Shown here: positions 5,381 through 10,786 of the stretch, piece by piece | Layout: the number at the start of each line of letters is the position of its first letter | How positions within the stretch are numbered: the first letter of the stretch is position 1 | DNA from: JBBTQZ01 sp038065435 | GTDB taxonomy: Bacteria > Patescibacteriota > Minisyncoccia > Phycocordibacterales > WO2-35-19 | DNA length: 12,132 nucleotides | NCBI GenBank assembly: GCA_038065435.1 | Contig: JBBTQZ010000058.1 | Location: 1-12,132 of the forward strand | Reading direction: 5' to 3' | Position numbers and translations under genes: made by a program | Notes under the pieces: generated by a model | Told to the model about the DNA's origin: nothing | The model's database searches: none | What the model saw: the letters and a program-made list of their open reading frames with translations, nothing else

Positions 5381-7788
5381 CATTTAATGAAATCAAAAAA
5401 AATGTAGAACCGCATTTTTATGCCATAAGCATAGATAGGTTTTTCCCCAAAGTCCTGCGCTTTTCTTTGCGGAAACTTGCGGTGTTGGGAGCAATATTTT
5501 TCTTTTTTGCTTCGTTCAATTCTTTTCCTTTCAGCCTCTCTTTTGCTGATGGGCTATCTTTCTTGTGCATCTTTGTTTATTTTATCCTTGCTTTTTTGGT
5601 GAGCTGTTATCGTTCTATGAGGTATGAAGGGGTGTATTCGCGCATAAAAGAAAAAGCTCTTGAAGATAGCCAAAGTATGGATTACATTCTTTCCGAGCTA
5701 CTTTACAAGATGGACGATATAGATGCTTCTAGGTGTCTCTTTGAAACGCAATCTGGCCTAGAGATTTTGGAACGCGCCGGTATAGAAGAATTGGAGTCTA
5801 GAGAATTTGTCTATTCCAACCGTAGTCCAGTAATAGCGAGTTCTCTATCCATTGAAAATGGTCTTAGTTTGGAGAGTTTTATAGAAAGCTTGTACAGTAA
5901 AGACAAATCCCTGCAAAGTTTTCTAAGCGCACGTTCTGTCTCTAAAGAAGATTTTGTAAATGCCAGCTCTCTTGTGAATAATTTGCACGAGAAAAAACGA
6001 AGAAAAAGTCGTTTTTGGAGCAAGGAAAATCTAGGGTCAATACCTTCTATGGGTACTAGCTGGGCTTATGGTGTGGCGAGCGATCTTGGTAAATTTGGAG
6101 TGGCTTTTGAAAGAATGGTAGATCTTTCTATGGTAGATATAGAGAATGGATACAGAAGTAAGGAGCTAGATCTTTTGGAGGGAGTGTTGGAAAGAAGAGC
6201 AGAGGCAAATGTAATAATAATAGATGATGATGAAGGTGTAGCCCGCGACATAGTGGCTCGTTTGTTACAAAGAATGAAGCTTGGGGTATCTCTGCCAAGC
6301 ATTGAACACAAAAATATAATAGAGCTAGATACGACTTCTCTCATGGCGTCTTTCAAGGATGTGGGGAGCTTGCAAAACGAGCTTTTGCGGTTGCTCAACC
6401 AAGCTGTCTCGGCCGGCAATGTAATTTTGTATATAAGGGATCTGCCCGCCTTTGTCTCTAGTGCCAAAAATATTGGTGTCAATTTGCCTTCCATAATATC
6501 TCCCTTTCTTGCTTCTAGTAGTCTGCAGATAATTGCTCATAGTAGTAACAACGATTTTCATTATTTTATAGAAACCAACCCGACTCTTTTGGAGAGATTT
6601 GAGCGTATAATTCCGGAAAACGTTGAGGCTGGAGGATCGCTTTCACCTGTTATAGAAAAAGCTTTGGATTTGGAAAAAGATTATGGATTGAAGTTTTCTT
6701 TTGGCAGTTTGAAAGAAATAGTGAGCTCTGCCGATAGATATGTGTCTCTGGGGGAGATGCCCGCTAAAGCACTGGATCTTCTGGTAGAAGTTTGCCCGTG
6801 GCTCAAAGAAAGAGGTATAAGAATAGTCAAAGAGAAAGATATAACGAGTTTTGTATCAGAAAAGACGGGTATTTCTGTGGGGCCAGTCGGTCGCGATGAA
6901 TCGGAAAGAATAGCTCATCTGGAAGAGATTCTGCATAAACGAGTAGTTGGCCAGACACTTGCAGTAAGTAGTGTGGCAAGCGCTATACGCAGAGCTCGTT
7001 CTGGTATGACCGCTTCCAATCGCCCTACGACCTCACTTCTTTTCTTGGGGCCAACTGGTGTTGGTAAGACAGAGACCACCAAAGCTTTGGCGGAAAGCTT
7101 TTTTGGCAGCGAAGAACATATCTTGCGTTTAGATATGTCTGAATACAGTGGGCCGGATGCTCTGCAAAAGCTCATAGGTAGTTTCGGAGAAGGTAAGACC
7201 GGCCTACTTGCCTCCAGGGTGCGTGACAATCCTTACGGAGTATTGCTTTTGGATGAGTTTGAAAAAGCTTCGCCAGATATTCTAGACCTATTTCTTCAGG
7301 TATTGGACGAAGGAGTGTTTACCGATGCTCTCGGTAAAAAAGTAAATTGTCGCAACCTAGTGATCATCGCTACTTCCAACGCAGGCAGTAGCCATATTTG
7401 GCAAGCTATCGCTTCGGGTAAAGATCTGGAGAAGGAGCAACCGATTATTTTGGACACTATAATAAAAGAAAGAATATTTCGCCCGGAACTTTTGAATCGG
7501 TTTGATGGAGTAATACTTTTCCACCCTCTTAAGGATACGGAGTTAAGAATGGTAGCGGAGCTTGAGCTCCGTAAGCTCAAAGAGAGGCTCAAAGAAAAAG
7601 AGATGGAGCTTGTGCTAAGCGACGAGCTTATAGAATTTGTAGTAGCCAAAGGCAAAGATCCACAGTTTGGAGCTCGAGCTATCAACAGAGTGGTCAAAAA
7701 TACAGTTGAAGATTTTGTTGCGCGCAAAATATTAAGTGGGGAAGTAAAACCGGGGGGTAAAATAGAGGTCAATATTGCTGACCTGTAA
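5377..7788 (+). CDS. Membrane-anchored Clp/Hsp100-type AAA+ ATPase
   Basis: An 803-residue relative of ClpA/ClpC unfoldases. Two hydrophobic segments (about 34-50 and 58-77) replace the usual soluble start. Residues 100-202 look like two degenerate Clp-N repeats (LLYKMDDIDASRCLF; FIESLYSKDKSLQSFL). The first ATPase domain (about 265-415) keeps the fold pattern but lost its motifs: the P-loop position reads IDDDEGVARDIV (281-292), without Gly-Lys-Thr, and Walker B reads LYIRDL (351-356). The second domain is intact: GPTGVGKT (558-565), VLLLDEFEKA (622-631), sensor TSN (666-668), LLNRF (705-709), GAR (765-767). No ClpP-docking GF loop is evident between 668 and 700. Probably a membrane-bound unfoldase or remodeller acting without ClpP (inferred). 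It follows the small membrane gene with an ATGA overlap and ends at a strong terminator. Confidence 0.9.
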   Translation: MTFNEIKKNVEPHFYAISIDRFFPKVLRFSLRKLAVLGAIFFFFASFNSFPFSLSFADGLSFLCIFVYFILAFLVSCYRSMRYEGVYSRIKEKALEDSQSMDYILSELLYKMDDIDASRCLFETQSGLEILERAGIEELESREFVYSNRSPVIASSLSIENGLSLESFIESLYSKDKSLQSFLSARSVSKEDFVNASSLVNNLHEKKRRKSRFWSKENLGSIPSMGTSWAYGVASDLGKFGVAFERMVDLSMVDIENGYRSKELDLLEGVLERRAEANVIIIDDDEGVARDIVARLLQRMKLGVSLPSIEHKNIIELDTTSLMASFKDVGSLQNELLRLLNQAVSAGNVILYIRDLPAFVSSAKNIGVNLPSIISPFLASSSLQIIAHSSNNDFHYFIETNPTLLERFERIIPENVEAGGSLSPVIEKALDLEKDYGLKFSFGSLKEIVSSADRYVSLGEMPAKALDLLVEVCPWLKERGIRIVKEKDITSFVSEKTGISVGPVGRDESERIAHLEEILHKRVVGQTLAVSSVASAIRRARSGMTASNRPTTSLLFLGPTGVGKTETTKALAESFFGSEEHILRLDMSEYSGPDALQKLIGSFGEGKTGLLASRVRDNPYGVLLLDEFEKASPDILDLFLQVLDEGVFTDALGKKVNCRNLVIIATSNAGSSHIWQAIASGKDLEKEQPIILDTIIKERIFRPELLNRFDGVILFHPLKDTELRMVAELELRKLKERLKEKEMELVLSDELIEFVVAKGKDPQFGARAINRVVKNTVEDFVARKILSGEVKPGGKIEVNIADL

Positions 7789-7816
7789 TAAAATGGCTCT
7801 ATTGAGCCATTTTTTA
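7789..7816 (+). terminator. Intrinsic terminator of the Clp-like operon
   Basis: AAATGGCTC (7791-7799) and GAGCCATTT (7804-7812) form a perfect 9-bp stem with loop TATT, followed by a run of T. It starts 2 nt after the stop codon. The A run on the other side could let it work on the minus strand too. Confidence 0.92.
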
Positions 7817-7856
7817 CCACACCTACAGACAAAATGCAATTTTAGTGTCATAACTC

Positions 7857-7884
7857 TTGACAGTATTTTTATATATGCTATACT
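7857..7884 (+). promoter_or_regulatory. Strong consensus promoter
   Basis: TTGACA (7857-7862), 16-nt spacer, TGC-TATACT (-10 at 7879-7884). This is the closest match to a full consensus promoter in the window. The predicted start is near 7891. Between the preceding terminator and this promoter (7817-7856) I see nothing else. Confidence 0.8.
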
Positions 7885-7902
7885 TTTTTGCAGTTCGTTT
7901 TT

Positions 7903-7952
7903 AGGAGAAAATCAATGAAAACTGTTTTTTTCTCCGTGGTTTGCGCCACGGA
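7903..7952 (+). promoter_or_regulatory. Ribosome site with two competing hairpins
   Basis: AGGAG (7903-7907) lies 7 nt before the ATG at 7915. GGAGAAAA (7904-7911) is the exact complement of TTTTCTCC (7928-7935), so the ribosome site and start codon can be closed in a hairpin. A second hairpin, TCCGTGG (7933-7939) with CCACGGA (7946-7952), shares bases 7933-7935 with the first, so the two cannot form fully together. Confidence 0.55.
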
Positions 7953-8037
7953 AACCCCGCCTTTCTCCGCCCGCGTGCTGAGGACATATAAAATTGTAAT
8001 TCCCGTCCTGGCCGCCGGCGGCGTCGGCACGAACTAG
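7915..8037 (+). CDS. Possible 40-residue small protein
   Basis: An ATG with a strong SD (AGGAG, 7-nt spacing) opens 40 codons ending in TAG. The peptide begins MKTVFFSVVCATETPP and ends VIPVLAAGGVGTN. It has two short hydrophobic patches, no clear membrane helix and no family I know. For it: promoter, SD and terminator all fit. Against it: the strong RNA pairing across the coding part, including the stop codon inside a stem, which fits a functional RNA better. It could also be a leader peptide. There is no in-frame extension upstream that would make a longer protein. Confidence 0.4.
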   Translation: MKTVFFSVVCATETPPFSARVLRTYKIVIPVLAAGGVGTN

Positions 8038-8072
8038 CACGTCATGGGCTAGTCCGCACCGACAAGGCGACG

Positions 8073-8112
8073 ACCCCCACCACTCTTCGGAGAGGTGGGG
8101 GTTTAATTTTAC
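8073..8112 (+). terminator. Terminator with UUCG tetraloop
   Basis: A 13-bp stem (8073-8085 with 8090-8102) has one A-A mismatch and the very stable C(TTCG)G loop, followed by TTTAATTTT. It closes the 7857-8112 unit and separates it from dus. Confidence 0.9.
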
Positions 8113-8146
8113 TTGCCCAGCGTAGCTTTAGCGAAGTTTGGGTGGT
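8113..8146. repeat. Palindromic repeat, copy A (upstream of dus)
   Basis: It matches the element at 10259-10292 at 27 of 34 positions. CCCAGC (8116-8121) pairs with GTTTGGG (8136-8142, one bulge, one G-T). A GTA/GAA 3x3 internal loop and a GC-TTTA-GC tip follow. It lies between the terminator and the -10-like box of dus. Confidence 0.6.
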
Positions 8147-8158
8147 AGGATATTCCAA
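8143..8158 (+). promoter_or_regulatory. Possible leaderless promoter of dus
   Basis: TGG-TAGGAT (-10-like at 8146-8151) has the TGn extension and lies exactly 6 nt before the dus ATG, the same spacing as at 4967 and 10591. The hexamer matches TATAAT at 4 of 6 positions. AGGA in the same place could instead act as a weak SD. Confidence 0.4.
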
Positions 8159-9291
8159 TGATCAACTTGGGATTTTGGGGAAAAATACAGAAGCCGATTT
8201 TGTGTTTGGCGCCGATGGCAGATGTTACCGATGCCGCTTTTAGATACATAATAGCCAAAATTGGGGGAGGGGGACCCTCCACACATGTTACTTTTACAGA
8301 GTTTGTGAGTGCCGATGGGTTGGTGAGGGCCCCAGAAATTGGCAGAAAGAAATTGCTCAAAGATTTGGAATATAGCGAGATAGAGAGGCCCATAGTGGCC
8401 CAGCTTTTTACCGGTAAACCAGAGATAATGGAAAAGGCAGCAAAGCTGGTANNNNNNNNNNAGCTGGTAGTAGAACTCGGATTTGATGGGCTGGATATAA
8501 ACATGGGTTGCCCAGACAGGAATGTAGAAAAACAAGGTGCTGGTGCAAGCCTTATAAAAAACCCATCTCTAGCTCGAGAGATAATAGCTGCCGCCAAACA
8601 AGGAATCGGGTACGAAGATGACCATCGTACCGGAGAGAGATGTGGCCCGCCCGACATGCTGTCTAAGCGGGCGGGTGTAATTCCGGTGTCAGTAAAAACT
8701 CGTTTGGGTTATAACCAAGATGAGCTGGAAACTTGGCTGCCAGAATTATTGAAAGAAAATCCGGCGGTTATCACCATCCATGCTCGTACTCGCAAAGAAA
8801 TGTCCAAAGTGCCAGCGCGGTGGGAGAGGATTAGAGAAGCAGTTGGGATAAGGAATATGGTGCAAGGAGTAAGTTCATCCTTAACCCATAATACCAATCC
8901 CTTCACCCTAATTTTTGGTAATGGGGATGTCGTAAACATTGACGACGCCAGGAGGAAATGTGAAGAAACAGGCTGTGATGGGGTGATGCTGGGAAGGGCT
9001 ATATTTGGCAAGCCATACCTCTTCTCTAATTCGCGCGAATGGTGGAATAAGGAAAATCCGGAAACGGTGAGAAAAATTTTGGGAATACTTTTAGAGCATG
9101 CAAAACTATTTGAACAAAAATTTGAAGGTGTGAAGAATTTTTCTGTAATGCGAAAACATTTCAAAGCATATTTATCGGATATCCCGAATTCTCATGATTT
9201 AAGATTGCAACTCATGGAAGCCGAGAACACAAAAGATATGGAGATGGCAATCAACACCTTTTTAGACAGCTATAAAGATAAAGTTGTATAA
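8158..9291 (+). CDS. dus: tRNA-dihydrouridine synthase
   Basis: An FMN-dependent enzyme that reduces uridine to dihydrouridine in tRNA. The TIM-barrel signature is clear: LAPMADVTDAAFR (17-29), FTEFVSADGL (46-55), AQLFTGKPE (81-89), DINMGCPDRNV (113-123) with the catalytic Cys118, GAGASLIKNP (127-136), VSVKTRLGY (177-185), TIHARTRKEMS (206-216), IFGNGDV (252-258), TGCDGVMLGRAIFG (271-284). A helical C-terminal domain follows. A run of 10 Ns (8452-8461) appears to be a false gap; without it the protein is 371 residues. Two in-frame insertions are unusual: 150-171 (GIGYEDDHRTGERCGPPDML region, made of two hairpins) and about 234-248. The start ATG has a -10-like box 6 nt upstream. The next gene begins 13 nt after the stop. 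Confidence 0.95.
   Translation: MINLGFWGKIQKPILCLAPMADVTDAAFRYIIAKIGGGGPSTHVTFTEFVSADGLVRAPEIGRKKLLKDLEYSEIERPIVAQLFTGKPEIMEKAAKLVXXXXLVVELGFDGLDINMGCPDRNVEKQGAGASLIKNPSLAREIIAAAKQGIGYEDDHRTGERCGPPDMLSKRAGVIPVSVKTRLGYNQDELETWLPELLKENPAVITIHARTRKEMSKVPARWERIREAVGIRNMVQGVSSSLTHNTNPFTLIFGNGDVVNIDDARRKCEETGCDGVMLGRAIFGKPYLFSNSREWWNKENPETVRKILGILLEHAKLFEQKFEGVKNFSVMRKHFKAYLSDIPNSHDLRLQLMEAENTKDMEMAINTFLDSYKDKVV
8444..8469. other. Scaffold gap that is probably an undetected overlap
   Basis: Ten Ns at 8452-8461 are flanked on both sides by the same 8 bases, AGCTGGTA (8444-8451 and 8462-8469). Removing the Ns and one copy (18 nt, six codons) leaves AAKLVVELGFDGLDINMGCP, which is the normal Dus reading with no extra residues. 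Confidence 0.85.
8605..8675. repeat. In-frame double-palindrome insertion in dus
   Basis: GGTACGA/TCGTACC (8609-8615/8625-8631, 9-nt loop) is followed by CCCGCCCG/CGGGCGGG (8646-8653/8668-8675). The second can be extended inside by GACA/TGTC (8653-8656/8660-8663). Together they encode about 22 residues between the helix EIIAAAKQ and the strand IPVSVKTR, where Dus proteins I know have only a short loop. The second palindrome is far GC-richer than the gene around it. Confidence 0.7.
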
Positions 9292-9304
9292 TATATAAAG
9301 AAAT

Positions 9305-9538
9305 ATGAATTATTTAGATGGTGTTTATAACTTTTTGTTTAATCTAAAAATAGAAGCTGGTGATGTGGCTAGCTTTGTCTTTTGGGCAATTTTTCTTTTT
9401 GTACTTGTGGTTTTTTGTGTGGTTTTGTATCACTGGCGAAAGTACGGTCTGGGTGGACCTATTTTGGTGATAGCGGAATTGGTTTATATAGGAGTGTCCG
9501 CCCTGCTTCTTATTTTTGCTTATTTTAGCCTAAACTAA
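9305..9538 (+). CDS. Small two-helix membrane protein
   Basis: A 77-residue protein with hydrophobic segments at about 22-43 (ASFVFWAIFLFVLVVFCVVLY) and 52-75, joined by a short basic loop (HWRKYGLGG). I recognise no family. It lies 13 nt after dus and 1 nt before the PH-domain gene, so all three are probably cotranscribed, and the two membrane proteins may work together. TATATA lies 7 nt before the ATG, so an internal leaderless start is possible. No SD. Confidence 0.7.
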   Translation: MNYLDGVYNFLFNLKIEAGDVASFVFWAIFLFVLVVFCVVLYHWRKYGLGGPILVIAELVYIGVSALLLIFAYFSLN

Positions 9539-9539
9539 T

Positions 9540-10103
9540 ATGGTCAAGCTAGATGATGATGAAAGAATAATAAGAATAGTCAGAAAGCATTGGTATGTCA
9601 TGCTCGGGTTTACTTTTGGACTTTTCGTTCTTGCCCTTGCCCCTTTTATACTTGCAAAAATAGTGAATCTTTTGGAATTATTTGAAGAAAGTAGTCCAGT
9701 GTCTGGATTTGTAGATGGATTTATTGGTGGGTATGGACTATTTGCTTATTTTCTTTGGGTCTTAGTACTTTGGGTAATATTCTTTATAGAGTGGACCGAC
9801 TATTACCTGGATGTTTGGATACTGACCAATAAGCGTATAGTAGACATAGAACAGAGAGGTTTTTTCCACAGGCATGTTACCAGCTTCAGATATGAGCAGA
9901 TACAAGATATTACTGTAAACACCAAAGGACTGATAGCCACCTTTTTCAAGTTTGGTACCTTACATATACATACGGCTGGGTCCACAAGTGGCACCACCGA
10001 GCATGACGACATAATTATAGACCATGCGGCAAATCCAGAAGAGATAAGAACTTTGGTCGCTAAGGAGCAGGAGAAAAACTATATGCACGTCAAGAGCTTC
10101 TAA
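9540..10103 (+). CDS. Bacterial PH-domain (YdbS-like) membrane protein
   Basis: A 187-residue protein with two membrane helices (about 18-40 and 62-84) followed by a cytoplasmic bacterial PH domain of the PF03703 type. The family signature is visible: YYLDVWILTNKRIVDIEQRG (88-107), then RYEQIQDITVNTKG (117-130), FKFGTLHIHTAG (136-147). This family's biochemical role is poorly known; members are envelope proteins. The gene starts one base after the stop of the 77-residue protein, so coupling is likely. Its 3' end overlaps the convergent PAP2 gene by 14 bp. Confidence 0.85.
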   Translation: MVKLDDDERIIRIVRKHWYVMLGFTFGLFVLALAPFILAKIVNLLELFEESSPVSGFVDGFIGGYGLFAYFLWVLVLWVIFFIEWTDYYLDVWILTNKRIVDIEQRGFFHRHVTSFRYEQIQDITVNTKGLIATFFKFGTLHIHTAGSTSGTTEHDDIIIDHAANPEEIRTLVAKEQEKNYMHVKSF

Positions 10104-10584
10104 CCTTGTTTGCTATAAAGATCCAAAATAGCCCCACTAGGTATCCGGCCAAGACATCCTGCAAAAAATGCACTCCCAAATACAATCTACTTATACCAAT
10201 AGCCAATATAAGTATGGCAAGAAATACCAGACTTTTGTTTTGTAGGGGATGCTTTTCCTTGCCCGGCAGAGCTTTAGCGCCGTTGGGGTGTTTCCATATA
10301 GTAAGAAATAAAAATCCATAGAGAGCCATAGCTAAGGCAGAGTGTCCACTTGGGAAAGAGGGACTCATTTCTAGATACAGAGCTGTCTCCGGTCTGGGCA
10401 TGTCTAAGAAGTGCTTCAGTATCCATACGCTTATAGCAGTTCCGCCCACTGATATAAAAAGAGGTAGTATTTTTGCCTTATGCTTATGTAGGGAAAAAGA
10501 TAGGGCAGACAGTAAGGTGATAATACCTACAATCATGTACCCGCCAGAATAGGTGATGGAGAGAAACAAAAAATCAAGAATCAT
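10090..10584 (-). CDS. PAP2-family membrane phosphatase
   Basis: A 164-residue integral membrane enzyme of the type 2 phosphatidic acid phosphatase family. The three active-site motifs are complete: KHFLDMPRP (K57, R64, P65), FPSGH (77-81) and SRLYLGVHFLQD (S132, R133, H139, D143). In bacteria such proteins dephosphorylate undecaprenyl pyrophosphate, phosphatidylglycerol phosphate or related lipids; the substrate here cannot be told. About five hydrophobic helices surround the motifs. The loop at 98-109 (KHPNGAKALPGK), between motifs 2 and 3, is encoded by a palindromic repeat. TATAAT lies 6 nt before the ATG, suggesting a leaderless message. It converges on the PH gene with a 14-bp overlap of coding ends. 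Confidence 0.92.
   Translation of the reverse strand: MILDFLFLSITYSGGYMIVGIITLLSALSFSLHKHKAKILPLFISVGGTAISVWILKHFLDMPRPETALYLEMSPSFPSGHSALAMALYGFLFLTIWKHPNGAKALPGKEKHPLQNKSLVFLAILILAIGISRLYLGVHFLQDVLAGYLVGLFWIFIANKVRSS
10259..10292. repeat. Palindromic repeat, copy B (inside the PAP2 gene)
   Basis: It matches copy A (8113-8146) at 27 of 34 positions. CCCGGC (10262-10267) pairs with GTTGGG (10282-10287, two G-T). An AGA/GCC 3x3 internal loop and GC-TTTA-GC tip follow. It encodes the non-conserved loop KHPNGAKALPGK of the phosphatase. Confidence 0.6.
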
Positions 10585-10590
10585 TATTTT

Positions 10591-10606
10591 ATTATAAAAA
10601 TATAAT
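10591..10606. promoter_or_regulatory. Symmetric divergent -10 boxes
   Basis: ATTATA-AAAA-TATAAT reads as TATAAT on both strands. On the minus strand the box (10596-10591) is 6 nt before the PAP2 ATG. On the plus strand the box (10601-10606) is 6 nt before a TTG that opens a 45-codon ORF. No convincing -35 box is seen on either side. Confidence 0.5.
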
Positions 10607-10612
10607 ACTTAT

Positions 10613-10750
10613 TTGAGATTAGTGCGTCATATTTCTTATCTCGCTCCTTTCCTTGCATGTTTTACAGCGATTCTCTTTTTGGTCTTGCGCGATCTGGATG
10701 TTCGCATATTACCTACTCCCGTACTTCTTTTTGCCATATTTTTGTATTAA
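10613..10750 (+). CDS. Possible 45-residue membrane peptide
   Basis: From the TTG at 10613 (or the GTG at 10622) runs a 45-codon frame to TAA. It contains two hydrophobic stretches, SYLAPFLACFTAILFLVL and ILPTPVLLFAIFLY, joined by the charged turn RDLDVR, after a basic start. That is a sensible helical-hairpin peptide. TATAAT lies exactly 6 nt upstream, as for the divergent PAP2 gene. Against it: no ATG, short length, and no recognisable family. It could be the remnant of a longer membrane protein. The rest of 10751-10786 shows nothing. Confidence 0.35.
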   Translation: MRLVRHISYLAPFLACFTAILFLVLRDLDVRILPTPVLLFAIFLY

Positions 10751-10786
10751 TTTATTAAACTGTTATTCTATCACAAAATACATAAA

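Larger units (their letters stand above)
7891..8105 (+). ncRNA. Candidate structured RNA / RNA-regulated small transcript
   Basis: A transcript of about 215 nt is bounded by a consensus promoter and a UUCG-capped terminator. It is much GC-richer than its neighbours and dense in complementary segments: 7904-7911/7928-7935, 7933-7939/7946-7952, AGGAC/GTCCT (7981-7985/8005-8009), the 12-nt palindrome GCCGCCGGCGGC (8011-8022), GTCGG/CCGAC (8023-8027/8059-8063) enclosing ACTAGC/GCTAGT (8033-8038/8048-8053), then the terminator. I do not recognise tmRNA, RNase P, SRP or 6S features. It may be an mRNA for the 40-codon ORF, a regulatory RNA, or both. Confidence 0.5.

Noticed and set aside
7556..7571. 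CGGAGC-TTGA-GCTCCG hairpin near the end of the Clp-like gene.
   Set aside because: It lies in a repetitive Leu/Glu/Lys helix (AELELRKLKERLKEKE), where reused GAG-CTT and AAG-CTC codons make such symmetry by chance.
8266..8280. GGAGGG-GGA-CCCTCC hairpin near the start of dus, encoding GGGGPS.
   Set aside because: Only 6 bp inside a G run. It might be a small loop change, but there is not enough to call an inserted element.
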